A stretch of DNA of 64,000 nucleotides from Bacteroidota bacterium (GCA_016707685.1 JADJHE010000013.1:47866-111865); one strand, 5' to 3'. Shown: positions 46,662 through 57,397, counted from the first letter of the stretch. Notes: a model not told the origin generated them from the letters alone. Numbers and translations: made by a program.

Positions 46662-47807
46662 TTATTTTAATCTAACACTACTTGGTATGTTCACTAACCT
46701 GCTTTCAATCATTTCGGCATTCTCTATATTTCCGTGCATTGCATCTTTAAACATCACTAATTTTGTCATTAATGCCCATGCTGGTCGTGTCATAACACCA
46801 TTATCGTTTGTGAATTCTAAAAAAGAATCTCGAGTTTCTTTATCCTTTAGGAGAATTGCACACAACCAGTAATTTGAATTTGAGTTATTCGGTTCAACAA
46901 TAAATTGAATATCTGTTTTCTTGAAAAATTCCTGATACTTAGTAGCTAATGCTCTTTTATTTTCAAGAAAATCATTTAGTTGTTCTAATTGTGCACACAT
47001 CAATGCTGCATTTAAATTAGGCATACGATAATTATAACCAATTTCATCATGAACAAAGTCCCAACGATGTGGAACTTTCGCTTGAGTTGTTAAATACTTT
47101 GCTCGTTTTGCTAATTGCTCATCATCGGTAATAATTGCACCACCACCACCACATGTAATTGTTTTGTTTCCATTAAAACTAAATGTGCCAAGCTTACCAA
47201 AGGTTCCTGTATGTTTTCCTTTGTAATAGCTGCCCATTGATTCGGCAGCATCCTCAATCAATGCTATTCCGTATTCAATACAAATGGCTGCAATCTCATC
47301 TATCCGACATGGATGACCAAATGTATGCATGGGAACACAAGCTGCAATTTTTTGATTCGTTAATTTATGGTAGGAAAATCCATCCGACTTTTTTATCACA
47401 TTTTCGAAGAGATATTCTTTCAGCTTTGAAGCACTTAAACCTAGCGTATCAAAATCAACATCTACAAAAAGTGGCTTTGCACCAATGTACGAAATGGCAT
47501 TACAGGTAGCTATAAAACTTAATGGCTGAGTAATAACAATGTCATTGTTTCTTACACCAGCTACAATCATAGCCATGTGCAAAGCGGCTGTACCATTTAC
47601 TGCAGCTACTGCATACTTAGCACCAGTATAAGTTGCCAATTGTTTTTCAAAATCATCAACATATTTTCCAACCGAAGAAACAAAAGTTGAATCGATACAA
47701 TCTAACAGGTATTTTTTTTCATTCCCATTAAAACGCGGTTCATGAAGTGGGATAAAGTCCTGACCTTTGAATTGCTCCTTAATAAAATCGACTGTTTGTT
47801 TAAACAT
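46662..47807 (-). CDS. legC: DegT/DnrJ/EryC1-family aminotransferase, LegC type
   Basis: The 381-residue PLP enzyme adds an amino group at C4 of the UDP-4-keto sugar. It opens IPLHEPRFNGNEKKYLLDCIDSTFVSSVGKYVDDFE, typical of LegC, then AVAAVNGTAALHMAMIVAGV, QPLSFIATCNAISYIGAKPLFVDVDFDTLGL, VPMHTFGHPCRIDEI, EDAAESMGSYYKGKHTGTFGKLGTFSFNGNKTITCGGGGAI with the PLP lysine (N-G-N-K), and YNYRMPNLNAALMCAQLEQL. It overlaps legB by eight bases and abuts legI. Substrate is inferred from the operon. Confidence 0.92.
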   Translation of the reverse strand: MFKQTVDFIKEQFKGQDFIPLHEPRFNGNEKKYLLDCIDSTFVSSVGKYVDDFEKQLATYTGAKYAVAAVNGTAALHMAMIVAGVRNNDIVITQPLSFIATCNAISYIGAKPLFVDVDFDTLGLSASKLKEYLFENVIKKSDGFSYHKLTNQKIAACVPMHTFGHPCRIDEIAAICIEYGIALIEDAAESMGSYYKGKHTGTFGKLGTFSFNGNKTITCGGGGAIITDDEQLAKRAKYLTTQAKVPHRWDFVHDEIGYNYRMPNLNAALMCAQLEQLNDFLENKRALATKYQEFFKKTDIQFIVEPNNSNSNYWLCAILLKDKETRDSFLEFTNDNGVMTRPAWALMTKLVMFKDAMHGNIENAEMIESRLVNIPSSVRLK

Positions 47808-48786
47808 TATAAATATCCGATTTATAGTTTTTTAAATTTTCTGATTTCGAAAACCATTCAATGGTCTGTTTTAATCCTTCCTCGAATGTAAATTTTGGTT
47901 GCCAATCGGTTAATGATTTTATTTTCTCGGCTGAGCCTAATAGACGTTCCACTTCACTTTTTTCTGGACGTAAACGAATATCATCTGAAACAATCTTTGC
48001 ATTTGGATTAATTGTATTAATTAATGTTTGCGCTAAATCCTGAATCGAGATTTCTTGTTGTGTAGCGATATTTACTTCTTGTCCAATTGTTTTGTCTGAT
48101 TTTGCAATTGCTGTAAATCCTGCAGCAGTATCTTTCACAAATAACAAATCACGAGTAGGGTGCAATGCCCCTAGTTTAATTTCCGTTTTTCCTGCCAACA
48201 ATTGAGTAATAATGGTAGGAATTACTGCTCTGGCACTTTGGCGAGGTCCATAGGTATTAAAAGGGCGAACGATGGTAACAGGAAGATTAAAACTTCTGTA
48301 AAAAGAATCAGCCATTGCATCTGCACCAATTTTACTTGCCGAATATGGTGATTGTCCTTGCTTTGGATGTTTTTCATCAATAGGAACATACATGGCTGTG
48401 CCGTATACTTCAGAAGTAGAAGTTACCAAAACGCGTTCGATATTATAATCACGAGCCGCTTGTAATATATTTAATGTTCCTTTTACATTGGTATCGACAT
48501 AACTATCAGGTGAATGATAACTGTATGGAATGGCAATCAATGCAGCCAAATGGTAAACAATGTCTACCCCTTTTAAAGCTGTGCGAACACCATTGGGATC
48601 ACGAACATCACCAGCAAAAATTTCGATTTGATTTAACTTCTCTTTGGGAAATGTATCTAACCATCCCCAAGAGTTAAAAGAATTATAATAAACAAATGCT
48701 TTTACCTTGTGACCGTCATCCAATAATTTTTCAACTAAATGACTTCCAATAAAACCATCTGCTCCAGTTATTAATACTTTCTTCAT
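47800..48786 (-). CDS. legB: NAD-dependent 4,6-dehydratase, LegB type
   Basis: The 328-residue extended SDR removes water from a UDP- or GDP-GlcNAc-type sugar to give the 4-keto-6-deoxy intermediate. Motifs: VLITGADGFIGSHLVEKLL, GVDIVYHLAALIAIPYSYHSPDSYVDTNVKGTLNIL, TSTSEVYGTA, the YxxxK site in QSPYSASKIGADAMADSF, VRPFNTYGPRQSARAVIPTII, and GALHPTRDLLFVKDTA. This string is characteristic of LegB. It is the first gene of the operon, with a -7 element at 48814-48807. Confidence 0.93.
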   Translation of the reverse strand: MKKVLITGADGFIGSHLVEKLLDDGHKVKAFVYYNSFNSWGWLDTFPKEKLNQIEIFAGDVRDPNGVRTALKGVDIVYHLAALIAIPYSYHSPDSYVDTNVKGTLNILQAARDYNIERVLVTSTSEVYGTAMYVPIDEKHPKQGQSPYSASKIGADAMADSFYRSFNLPVTIVRPFNTYGPRQSARAVIPTIITQLLAGKTEIKLGALHPTRDLLFVKDTAAGFTAIAKSDKTIGQEVNIATQQEISIQDLAQTLINTINPNAKIVSDDIRLRPEKSEVERLLGSAEKIKSLTDWQPKFTFEEGLKQTIEWFSKSENLKNYKSDIYNV

Positions 48787-48806
48787 TTATGATTGAGATA
48801 ATCATA

Positions 48807-48814
48807 CAAATCTA
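48807..48814 (-). promoter_or_regulatory. -7 element of the leg operon
   Basis: The minus strand reads TAGATTTG, a full TAnnTTTG match, about 20 bases upstream of the legB ATG. It lies in the 73-base gap after the Gfo/Idh gene, inside an imperfect inverted repeat (AATCTA ... TAGATT, 48810-48832). It gives the operon its own start even though upstream genes run the same way. Confidence 0.45.
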
Positions 48815-48859
48815 CTAAATTTTGATAGATTTTCAAGCCATAAAACCTAGAATATTCAA

Positions 48860-49822
48860 CTAGTTTCCAGTAGCTATTTGGTCGTAAATTAGACTAATTT
48901 TAGCTTGTTCGCCAATAGTCTTTAATTTATCGTATTTGCCCTGCAAAAACAGGCTAGTTTGCGTGTATAAGCCTGGTTTGTATACAATATCAAGTTCATT
49001 AAATAGTTCAACTTTATTTATTGCAACAGAACCTTTTAATTGAACTTGAAGCTCTTCCATTGGTTTAAATATTAATCTCGATTTTGCGGTCAAGACTTCA
49101 ACGACCCACCTCCCAGGAGCTTCCCAATTTGCTTGATATGAAAAAAGAGCTCCTTTATCAGAAATTCCGGCTCCAGAAAAGATAGAACGATCGTGCCAAT
49201 TTAGCTCCCCAGCTGCATATGAACTAATCTTTACAGGGTTTCCACCTAAGAAAAAAGCTAGATCAATAACGTGAGTAGAATTGGCAAGTAGCCATTTCTC
49301 CTTTACACCTGCAGCTTTGGTTAATGGCTCAATTACATGCGCCCATTCTGTAAATTCAAAATTAAAGGAAGTTACACCACCGTCCGCTTCAATTATCTCC
49401 TGTGCTTTTATTACTGAAGCAAAAAATCTTCTATTATAAGCTACTAATACATCTGCATTTTTCTGTTTCGCAAGTAATGCAAGCTGTTGAATCTCGGCAC
49501 TATTCATACCCGCAGGTTTTTCAACCATTATTTTCAAAAAACCTTTTTCTAATAATAAAAGAGTAGTTGTAGCCAATTGCTCAACTCCTACTGCAATAAT
49601 TACAGCTGAATATTCGGAAGCAAGATGCTGTTCTAAAAACAAATTTAAACCACCAGCAACAGCGACATGACCAGTTTTTGCTTCAAACTCTCTGGTTGTT
49701 TTTTCGCTTCTTCCAACAACAGTTACATCAGCATTTAAAGCTGAAAGCACTTTCATGTAGTCCATAGCCATTGGCCCTGCTCCTACAAGTAATATTTTAG
49801 TTGAATTTATGTTATCAGACAT
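48860..49822 (-). CDS. Gfo/Idh/MocA-family oxidoreductase (first of two)
   Basis: The 320-residue protein has the dinucleotide-binding start KILLVGAGPMAMDYMKVLSALNADVTVVGRS, then VIIAVGVEQLATTTLLLLEKGFLKIMVEKPAGMNSAEIQQLALLA with the family's EKP motif, and VAYNRRFFASVIKAQEII. Substrate pocket residues such as H in STHVIDLAFFLGGNP fit sugar oxidoreductases. It likely oxidises or reduces a nucleotide sugar or inositol-like compound. It overlaps the next paralogue by sixteen bases and lies just upstream of the leg operon on the same strand, so it may modify the same glycan precursors. Confidence 0.85.
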   Translation of the reverse strand: MSDNINSTKILLVGAGPMAMDYMKVLSALNADVTVVGRSEKTTREFEAKTGHVAVAGGLNLFLEQHLASEYSAVIIAVGVEQLATTTLLLLEKGFLKIMVEKPAGMNSAEIQQLALLAKQKNADVLVAYNRRFFASVIKAQEIIEADGGVTSFNFEFTEWAHVIEPLTKAAGVKEKWLLANSTHVIDLAFFLGGNPVKISSYAAGELNWHDRSIFSGAGISDKGALFSYQANWEAPGRWVVEVLTAKSRLIFKPMEELQVQLKGSVAINKVELFNELDIVYKPGLYTQTSLFLQGKYDKLKTIGEQAKISLIYDQIATGN

Positions 49823-50776
49823 TCTTTAATTGATTGATCGTTTTTTTGTTTTTGCAAAAACTGAATTAGATTATTCAAAAATAATTTATGAAGTAATGAT
49901 GACTCTGAATAAGTTGTTAAATCACAAGTTCCATTATCTATAATTGAATCTACAGCAATATTCGTTAACTGACTTTGAAATAACATTTTATGACTTTGCT
50001 CTTCCCATGCCCAATTATTTTCCAATTTACTAATCCATACTTTTGTTTCAGCCCCTTCTTGAATACTATAACGAGCAGTAGGAGTTTGTATTGAAATGGA
50101 AACCGGTGAACTTGCGTTTGAAAAAGAGGTGATGGACATTGTATTTTTTCCTGCCACACCCTTTATTGTTCCAGTAAATTCAATGTAACCGGCTCTTTTG
50201 CTTTCAATTATTTCAGAATCAATCAATTCATTATCAATTTCGATTGCAGTAGAATCTATTAAATATGAAAATAAATCAAGTAGATGAATACCATTACATC
50301 CCAACCCCCAAGCATTCCCTGTAACCGAAAAGTGGATTGGTCCCTTTACTTCCTGCTTTAGCATTTTATACAAAGGCATCATTCTCCTCGGACAATTTAC
50401 CCATGTGGAAATTTTAGCTTCCTGAATTAGCTTCTCAATTACATCAAAATCTGATTCATTAGGAAATAAAAACTTTTCAAGAATGAAGTTTTTAATATTA
50501 GAATGAGAAGTAAGTTGCTCAATTACCATTCTTCGCACTTTTGAATTGGTTGCTACAATAGCAAGCTCAATTTCTTTCTCAAGCAAATCAATTGATTTAA
50601 CAAATGAAATTTTGCCTTTAAAATCTTTAGCGACTTCATTAAATCGTGATTCTGCTATTTTCAGCGACTCTTCCGAGGTATCCATCACTTGTATATCGAG
50701 GATGCTTACTTACAGCTAATGCTTGTAAGTGACGACTTCCTAGTTGTCCAGCTCCTATTATAGCTATTCTTTTCAT
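49807..50776 (-). CDS. Gfo/Idh/MocA-like oxidoreductase (second of two), one frameshift
   Basis: From ATG 50776 the product starts MKRIAIIGAGQLGSRHLQAL and breaks near 50712. In the next frame it continues ILDIQVMDTSEESLKIAESRF into a protein of about 322 residues. Motifs include ELAIVATNSKVRRMVIEQL, FILEKFLFPNESDFDVIEKLI (an EKFLF in place of the usual EKP), WVNCPRRMMPLYKMLKQEV and NAWGLGCNGIHLLDLFSYLID. It is a divergent member of the Gfo/Idh/MocA family. The two paralogues adjoin, so they may work on the same substrate in sequence or as partners. The break lies by an A/G run. Confidence 0.78.
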
Positions 50777-50782
50777 ACTCAA

Positions 50783-51669
50783 TTAATGATTAAATCTGAA
50801 TGAATACAAACATTTTCTAATGATAGGATGATATATTTTTTTTCGATAAGAACCATTAACCATTCCATCTCTATTAAATACCATTACTCCATCGGAAAAA
50901 GATCCATTCCCTTCAAAAGAAGAAAAATAATTTGGAATCGTTATGTGATCTGTAGGTCTATGGTATGTAGTTATTTGTATCAATTCTGGTTTATTTTTTT
51001 TAATAAACGAAACAGATGAGTTTAAAAAATTCAACTCCTCCCCTTCAATATCTGCCTTAATATAATTAGGAATTGGTAATTTATATTCAGCAACAATATT
51101 ATTTAAAGTATCAAATACAATAGATTCATCTTCCCATGAAAACAAGAGTCCTTTTTATCGAAATTCTCCATCTATTCCATTAACGTTACTGCTGCGTCTA
51201 TTTCGGCTTTAAATGTATTTTGAAGTTGAATAAAAAATGAAGGTAAAGGCTCAAACAATACAATATGCTTCACATCATCAATCCACAATTTTGATTGCGA
51301 TCCTTCTGCTGCGCCTATATCATAGATAACCCATTCTTTTTTTAACTCAGAGTTAGATAAATATTTATGAGGATTTACATTTGCACCTACAGCAGTTTGC
51401 TCATTTATTAAATTGTTGAAATTTTCGGTAATTAACCAATTCGTCCATGATTTCGGATAACAAATTCGCTTCCCTTTAAATATAACGTACTTGAAATTTT
51501 CATCCATTTCTATTTTAATCAATGGTCGATAATCCACCTTTTCGTAACTAGGAAAAAAATAACCATTCTTAACATAATTAATAATATAATTGAATTTAAA
51601 AAAAGGCTCTTTACTTTTTGACAAAACAATTCGAATGGCAATAATTACTCTTTTTATAAATGAAATCAT
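50783..51669 (-). CDS. FkbM-like methyltransferase, frameshifted
   Basis: Two frames, 51669-51172 and 51145-50783, look like one protein of about 295 residues. The first half has WVIYDIGAAEGSQSKLWIDDVKHIVLFEPLPSF, the SAM loop of FkbM proteins. The second half has IPNYIKADIEGEELNFLNSSVSFI with the family's DIEGEE motif. Between them, at 51145-51175, at least one indel interrupts the frame and the exact residues cannot be restored with confidence. It is the third small methyltransferase of the island and may O-methylate a surface sugar. The next upstream gene on the strand is a GT2 glycosyltransferase, overlapping by four bases. Confidence 0.75.
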
Positions 51670-52661
51670 GATGATTTAAGTTTAGATTTTAGACCGAAAT
51701 AAATATTGAATAATTTATACTTTTCTAGAAAAAGTAGGAATTTAAAAAGAATGGCATAAAAATTAAATTGAAATGTGTGCTCTGATTTCAAAACTGTCTC
51801 AATACCATTTCGTATACTTTCGGGTTTCCCTTTTTCCTGATAAGAACATACCAAATATCTTCTTATTGCAATTAGCAACTGCCTCCGAAATGCTTTTTCG
51901 TAATTCTTCTTTCCGATAAGAGCGTGTTTTTTATACTTCTCAAAAAGAAAAAATTTATCTTGAAAAAACTTCCAAGTCATATTTGTATTAGATGAGCTCG
52001 GCTCACGATAAACATCTGCGCTTGACGAATGAAAGGTATTCCATCCATCTGCAGCAATTGACAGAAGCAATTCCATCTCCGGTGCATAAATATACTCCGT
52101 AACATTGTACTTAAACGGAACCCCATTTTTATCCAATCGAATAAAAATCGTTTCAGAAGGTGGCGGAATATTTATGATTTGATATATATACTGAAAGTAT
52201 TCTTTTGATGGAATAAGTCCCTTAATTGGACGAAGACTCCTCTGACTTCCTGTAGCATAAACGCCTATTGTGTCATCCTCATTTAATTTATTAAGTGCAC
52301 TTTTAAGATAACCTTTTTGATAATAATCATCTCCTTCAAGTCCGGCTATATATTTCCCTTTTGCATACTTCAAAGCACTGTTCCAATTAAGCACTCCACC
52401 CAATTTTTGCTCATTTTGGAACAAATTCAATGGAAATGGCTTAGCAATGTATTCAACTGAATTTATAAATCGTTCAATTTCAGCTACCGTTTCATCTGAA
52501 CTACAATCATCTGCTATTATACATTCGAAATTATCCACATCTTGATTTAAAAGAGATGCTAATGCTCTATAAATGGTTCTTCCTCTATTGCTTGTTTCAA
52601 TACAAACTGAAAAAAAAGGACAATTGTTATTACTTGTGAAAACTGACTGAAGTAGAATCAT
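51666..52661 (-). CDS. GT2 family glycosyltransferase
   Basis: The 331-residue protein has the GT-A start FFSVCIETSNRGRTIYRALASLLNQDVDNFECIIADDCSSDETVAEIERF, then LNWNSALKYAKGKYIAGLEGDDYYQKGYL with the acidic DxD-like EGDD for metal and nucleotide, and a C-terminal helical part. It is a family 2 inverting transferase for a cell-surface glycan; donor and acceptor are unknown. It has no signal peptide or membrane segment and acts in the cytoplasm. It overlaps the neighbouring FkbM-like and HAD-like genes by one to four bases. Confidence 0.85.
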   Translation of the reverse strand: MILLQSVFTSNNNCPFFSVCIETSNRGRTIYRALASLLNQDVDNFECIIADDCSSDETVAEIERFINSVEYIAKPFPLNLFQNEQKLGGVLNWNSALKYAKGKYIAGLEGDDYYQKGYLKSALNKLNEDDTIGVYATGSQRSLRPIKGLIPSKEYFQYIYQIINIPPPSETIFIRLDKNGVPFKYNVTEYIYAPEMELLLSIAADGWNTFHSSSADVYREPSSSNTNMTWKFFQDKFFLFEKYKKHALIGKKNYEKAFRRQLLIAIRRYLVCSYQEKGKPESIRNGIETVLKSEHTFQFNFYAILFKFLLFLEKYKLFNIYFGLKSKLKSS

Positions 52662-53211
52662 TAGTTGCTTATATGATATAAAACTTCATTTAAATCAGCT
52701 ACAAATTTTAAGGTAGGAAACATCTCTACATTCCCATAATCAATGTCTGATCGCTTAACAATATAAACATCAATATTTTTTCTCAAAAAGAATAGTGCAT
52801 GATCCAACTCGTCATCCACATGAAATTGAATAGATGGATGCTTTTCCAGCAAAGCTTCATTTTTACTTTCTAAATAATCGAACTGTATTTGATTTAAACG
52901 AAGCCATTCCTCTGTAAGGGACTCTAATTTCGGAAAATCTTTGAATGGACGAGATGTAGATACAACTATTGTATAACCATTTGACTTGAGATTCTGTGTA
53001 AATTCTTTAGCTAAAGGATTCACAGGTAATTCTTTTTTATACCCAGAAGTACGATAATCAAACTTAATAAGACGATAGTCTTTTTCCCCTAGATGTTCTT
53101 TTGCTTCCTTCAAGGAATTAAAGCTTTTCCCGTTTTTAATTCAATAAAATCTAACCAACATTTAGGATAATTATTCAACACTCCATCAATGTCTAACGTC
53201 ATTACCTTCAT
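52661..53211 (-). CDS. HAD-superfamily hydrolase-like protein, one frameshift
   Basis: From ATG 53211 the product begins MKVMTLDIDGVLNNYPKCW, holding the HAD nucleophile motif DIDGV. The frame breaks near 53115 in a short T run and continues NSLKEAKEHLGEKDYRLIKFDYR. Later VVSTSRPFKDFPKLESLTEEWL holds the HAD motif II Ser/Thr, and FHVDDELDHALFFL the acidic motif III/IV. The protein has about 183 residues and no cap domain, so it resembles 5'(3')-nucleotidase or D-glycero-type phosphatases. A sugar-phosphate phosphatase in the glycan island is a fair guess. It starts the minus-strand gene run. Confidence 0.75.
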
Positions 53212-53236
53212 TTATGTTCAATTATTGGATACAGTC

Positions 53237-53244
53237 CAAAAGTA
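53237..53244 (-). promoter_or_regulatory. -7 element for the HAD/GT2/methyltransferase run
   Basis: The minus strand reads TACTTTTG, a full TAnnTTTG match, 25 bases upstream of ATG 53211 in the gap to the divergent flippase gene. Confidence 0.42.
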
Positions 53245-53313
53245 TAAAATTCTTAATTAATATTCAGTTAAATTAATTTCTTTAATTTTACAAAGTATTT
53301 ATTCGAACGATTA

Positions 53314-54790
53314 ATGGGCATAATAGAAAAGCAAGCTACCAAAAATGTTATTTACTCCTACTTAGGAGCATTTTTGGGCTTCCTTACAATCATTTTTTCT
53401 TCCCATGCTTTAAGTCCTGATGAGAATGGTTTAACCAGAATATTATTATCATTATCCATTTTATTAGCTCAATTTGCTGGATTGGGCTTTAACACTGTAA
53501 CAATACGTCTTTTTCCATACTTCAGAAATCATGAAAAAGGGCATCATGGCTATTTGTTTTATGGTATTATTATTACCCTAATTGGCTTCCTGCTTTGCAT
53601 CGTTTTTTACTTTGTTGGTCACGATTATCTGGTTGCAAGTAACATTGAAAAATCGAAATTATTTGTAGATTACACTTATCTACTGCTCCCATTAACGCTA
53701 TTTACACTTTTTTTCAATCTATTCGACTATTACTTAAGAGCTTGTTATAATTCTGTAATTGGCTCTTCGTCCAAGGAGTTTGTTCAACGTATCCTTATCT
53801 TATTAATACTTGCTGCCTATTTCTTCCAAATTATTGAATTTAGTGCATTTGTTATACTCTATGTTGTGGCTGTGTGTTTACCAACACTAATTCTTATTTA
53901 TTACATAATTAAACTAAGGAGTGGAATGTAAAGCCCGTAAGAGGCTTTGTAAGTAAAGAATTAAGAAATGAAATAATAAAACTAAGCTTGTACTCTATTC
54001 TTGCAGGTGGTGCAGGTGTACTTATTTCCAATATTGATATTATTATGGTAAACCAAAAACTAGGCTTAGCACAAGCTGGAGTTTATGGCATTGCATTTTA
54101 TTTTGGAACAATTATTATTATCCCATCTCGCTCACTATTGCGCATTGCAATGAGTATTGTTTCTGAAGCCTTCAAAAAAAATGATTTAGAAGAGATTCAT
54201 AGCATTTATAAAAAATCCTGTAACACTCAACTATGATTGGTTTACTTTTATTTATAGGAATATGGGGAAACATTGACAATATCATGTTACTTCCTCCAGA
54301 ATACAGAGGAGGGGAAAATGTAATTTTATTTATAAGTTTAGGATACTTAATTGATATGGCAACAGGAATCAATTATGTAATTGTACTAACCTCTAAGTAT
54401 TATCGATACGATACCTATTTTATGGTTATTGTCCTTACAGTTACTATTGCTTCTAACTACATTCTTATTCCACTATATGGAATAACAGGATCTGCAATTG
54501 CAACAGCAATAACCATTTCATTCTATAATGTATTAAGATGGTTATTCCTTTATTTCAAATTCAAAATGCAACCTTATGATTTTAATACAATCAAGCTCAT
54601 TTTAATAGGTGCAATTGCATTTTTACCTACTTATTTTATTCCTACACTAAACAACATGATTATTGATTTAATGGTGAGAAGCTCGGCTATAGGCGGATTG
54701 TTCATTCTATTAATACTAAAACTAGAAGCGGCACCCGAGTTGAATGCTAAAATCAGAAAGAATTTAATTCGATTCTCTATAAAACTATAA
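53314..54790 (+). CDS. Wzx-type polysaccharide flippase, two frameshifts
   Basis: Three frames join into about 490 residues with about twelve to fourteen membrane helices. The start is KQATKNVIYSYLGAFLGFLTIIFSSHALSPDENG, the usual opening of oligosaccharide flippases of the MOP superfamily. Repairs near 53925 (giving WNVKPVRGFVSKELRNEIIKLSLYSIL) and 54232 (a missing A, giving CNTQLMIGLLLFIG) bring the frames together. GIWGNIDNIMLLPPEYRGGENVILFISLGYLIDMATG follows near the middle. It moves lipid-linked glycan repeat units across the inner membrane. No Wzy polymerase or chain-length gene is obvious in the window. Confidence 0.87.
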
Positions 54791-54812
54791 AGTCCTCAAA
54801 TGAGGACTTTAT
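54787..54812. terminator. Hairpin between convergent flippase and YfhO-type genes
   Basis: ATAAAGTCCTCA and TGAGGACTTTAT form a 12-bp stem with a two-base loop. The flippase stop codon lies in its left arm. It has no strong T run on either strand, so it is a weaker terminator than the others. Confidence 0.65.
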
Positions 54813-54829
54813 AAAACTTACCAGTACAA

Positions 54830-57355
54830 TTAATCCTCTTTTTTACGAAGGCCTAACACAATAGCTCCACCCAGCATTCCAAACAATAGAATACAACTTA
54901 CAAGTGATACCTTCTCACCTGTATAATACTTAGCTGGCTCGAACTTAAATTCAATTTTATGAGTTCCTGCAGGAATACGCATTGCTCTTAATACCCAATC
55001 TCCAGAAAAATAAGTTTTTTGCTCACCATCCACATATACATTCCAACCATCTTTATAATAAATTTCCGAAAAAACAGCTAACTGCTCTGCATTTGTAGTG
55101 CTCTCATAAGTTAAATGATTTGGCAAATACGATGTTAAACGAATTTTATCATCTGCAGATGGATTTAATTTTAATCCTTCTACCTCTGACTGATAGCGTT
55201 TATCAACAACAATGGTTGTTGCTGGATTAATTTCACCAACCGTTTTTAATTCTTCATCTGCATTTTCTGCCATTTTTATTTCTTTAACAAACCAAGCATT
55301 TCCAAGTGCGTATCTATTCTGAAGAGGCTGAGCATCTGGATTGTATATTAAATACTTCATGTTCAGCATATTTAAAACACCTTGTTGTGAGAATGCAACT
55401 CTTAATGCCGAGTCGGAAGGATTCGTTTGAAGGGTTTGAATGATATTCTGCATATTACCAGAAATGTGTGTTTCAATTAACTCTTGATACCTTCTGAGTT
55501 TTGCAGGATGGTAGCCTCCAATAGATTTGTGAAAATAAGAAGTAGCAGCATCATTAAATGGACCTTCTTTAGGACCAGCCAAATTAAGCACTCTATAGTT
55601 TGGATCTTTATCTTCTAATATTGCCAAGTCAGCCTTACTAGCAGTAAAAGGAACTTCCGCTTTCTTTTTATCAGTAAAACTTTTATCATCTAAATGTCTT
55701 TTGTCTACACCCCATAAATCGACTAAAATAATTAAACCAAGAAGTGGAATTAAAACAGAACCATTGATTTTCTTTTTCAAAACAACCATAAACTTAAAGC
55801 TCCTAACAATCTGAAGAAAAAGCTTCTCAAGGCATCTGCTTTAAATAAAGCAATACGTGCAATTTCAACATTGTCCATGACCTGCTGAGCAACTTGAGCA
55901 CCGTTACTTTTTTGAATTCCTTCATACATCTGAGCATCTGAAATAGATGTAAAATCAGTAAGTCCAGGCATTAAATAAAATAGCAGCGATAAACCTCCTG
56001 TTAAACCAAAAGCAGTAAAGAAAGCTGTTTGTACTGACATCTCTGATTTCGAAAAAGGAATCTTAATTTTATCCTTCAATAAATCAGAATTCTTGATGAG
56101 TTTATCTACCACTAAAATTGCAAGCAACGGTATACAAAACTCTGCAATTACCAACATTTGAGACACCGCTCTAAACTTATTGTACATTGGGAAATAATCC
56201 AAAAACAACTCCGTTAACCACATCATGTTTTTCCCCCAAGAAAGCATGATGGATAAAATTGTACCTGCTAATAATACCCACTTTAAGTGACCTTTAACTA
56301 CAAATAAACCAAATACAAATAGAAAAACCACAACCGCACCAGCATAAGGAGACATTGTAAAAATTTGATCTCCCCAATATTGTGGCATACTACCAATGTA
56401 TTCTTCATTTGGCTATCCACATCTTTCAAGGCATTTTTATTCTCCGATATTTGAATGCTTGAGGAAGCACCTTTAAAACTAGGAATCATCAATGTCATAA
56501 CTTCAGATGTTCCCATACTCCATTGTGTAGCATAATCTTTATCTACACCAGATGTTTGATTTTGACCGTCACCAGTTAACTCTGATGGGCCACGAATCGT
56601 AGATTTTGAATACTCATAGGTATTCCAAAGATTGGTAAAATTACAGCCTACTGCAATTACACCAGCGATAATAAAAACGGCTATACTCTTAAAAATATCA
56701 GCAAAATTTTTCTCTCTTATTTTCAATATCCATTCAACCAATATGTAAATCATTAAGAAAATAAAGAAATAATAAGTCATTTGGATATGATTACATAGCA
56801 ATTCCAAAGCAAAGAACAATGCTGTAAGTGCACCACCAAGTAGGTATTTACCTCTGTTAACAAGTATGATTCCACCAAAAAGAGGAGGTAGATAGCCTAA
56901 AGCAGCCGCTTTGGTAATATGTCCAGCATCTAGGATAATAAACGTATAGGCAGTAAATGCATATGCAATTGCCCTACAATAGCTAACCAAGGATTTACCC
57001 GTAATATAATAAGCAGAATAAAAAAGCCTAACATCAAATTAAACAACATCATCGCAGGAGAAGACATTCCCAACGTTAATAATGTTCTAACCTCATACAT
57101 ATAATTATTGGGGTACCTAACCGAAATTTGATAAGTAGGCATTCCACCAAACATCGAATTTGTCCAAAGTGCTTCTTCGTCATACTTTTCTCTAAAATCG
57201 GACACCTCTTTTGACATCGCTTTATTCAAAACCATATCACTCTGAACAATTACTTTATCTTTCAACATAGGACTAAAATAACCATAGGTTAAGCCCACAA
57301 ATAAAAGGATTGCAACTAGATAAGGTGCTAGTATTTTAAAATTTAAATTTTTCAT
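54830..57355 (-). CDS. YfhO-family membrane protein, several frameshifts
   Basis: Four frames (57355-56930, 56990-56298, 56388-55777, 55789-54830) combine into about 830 residues. The product has a first helix (APYLVAILLFVGLTYG), a periplasmic segment (KDKVIVQSDMVLNKAMSKEVSDFREKYDEEALWTNSMFGGMPTYQIS), about ten or more helices, and a soluble C-terminal domain ending with NVYVDGEQKTYFSGDWVLRAMRIPAGTHKIEFKFEP, the YfhO end motif, then a last helix. YfhO proteins are GT-C-like membrane enzymes linked to glycosylation of lipoteichoic acid in Bacilli; the function in Bacteroidota is untested. Breaks fall near 56945, 56390 and 55785. Confidence 0.82.
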
Positions 57356-57389
57356 AATTCGATTGTATTTTCAGAATTTAATTCAAACA

Positions 57390-57397
57390 CAAATATA
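57390..57397 (-). promoter_or_regulatory. -7 element for the YfhO-type gene
   Basis: The minus strand reads TATATTTG, a full TAnnTTTG match, 34 bases upstream of the ATG at 57355. Confidence 0.42.
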
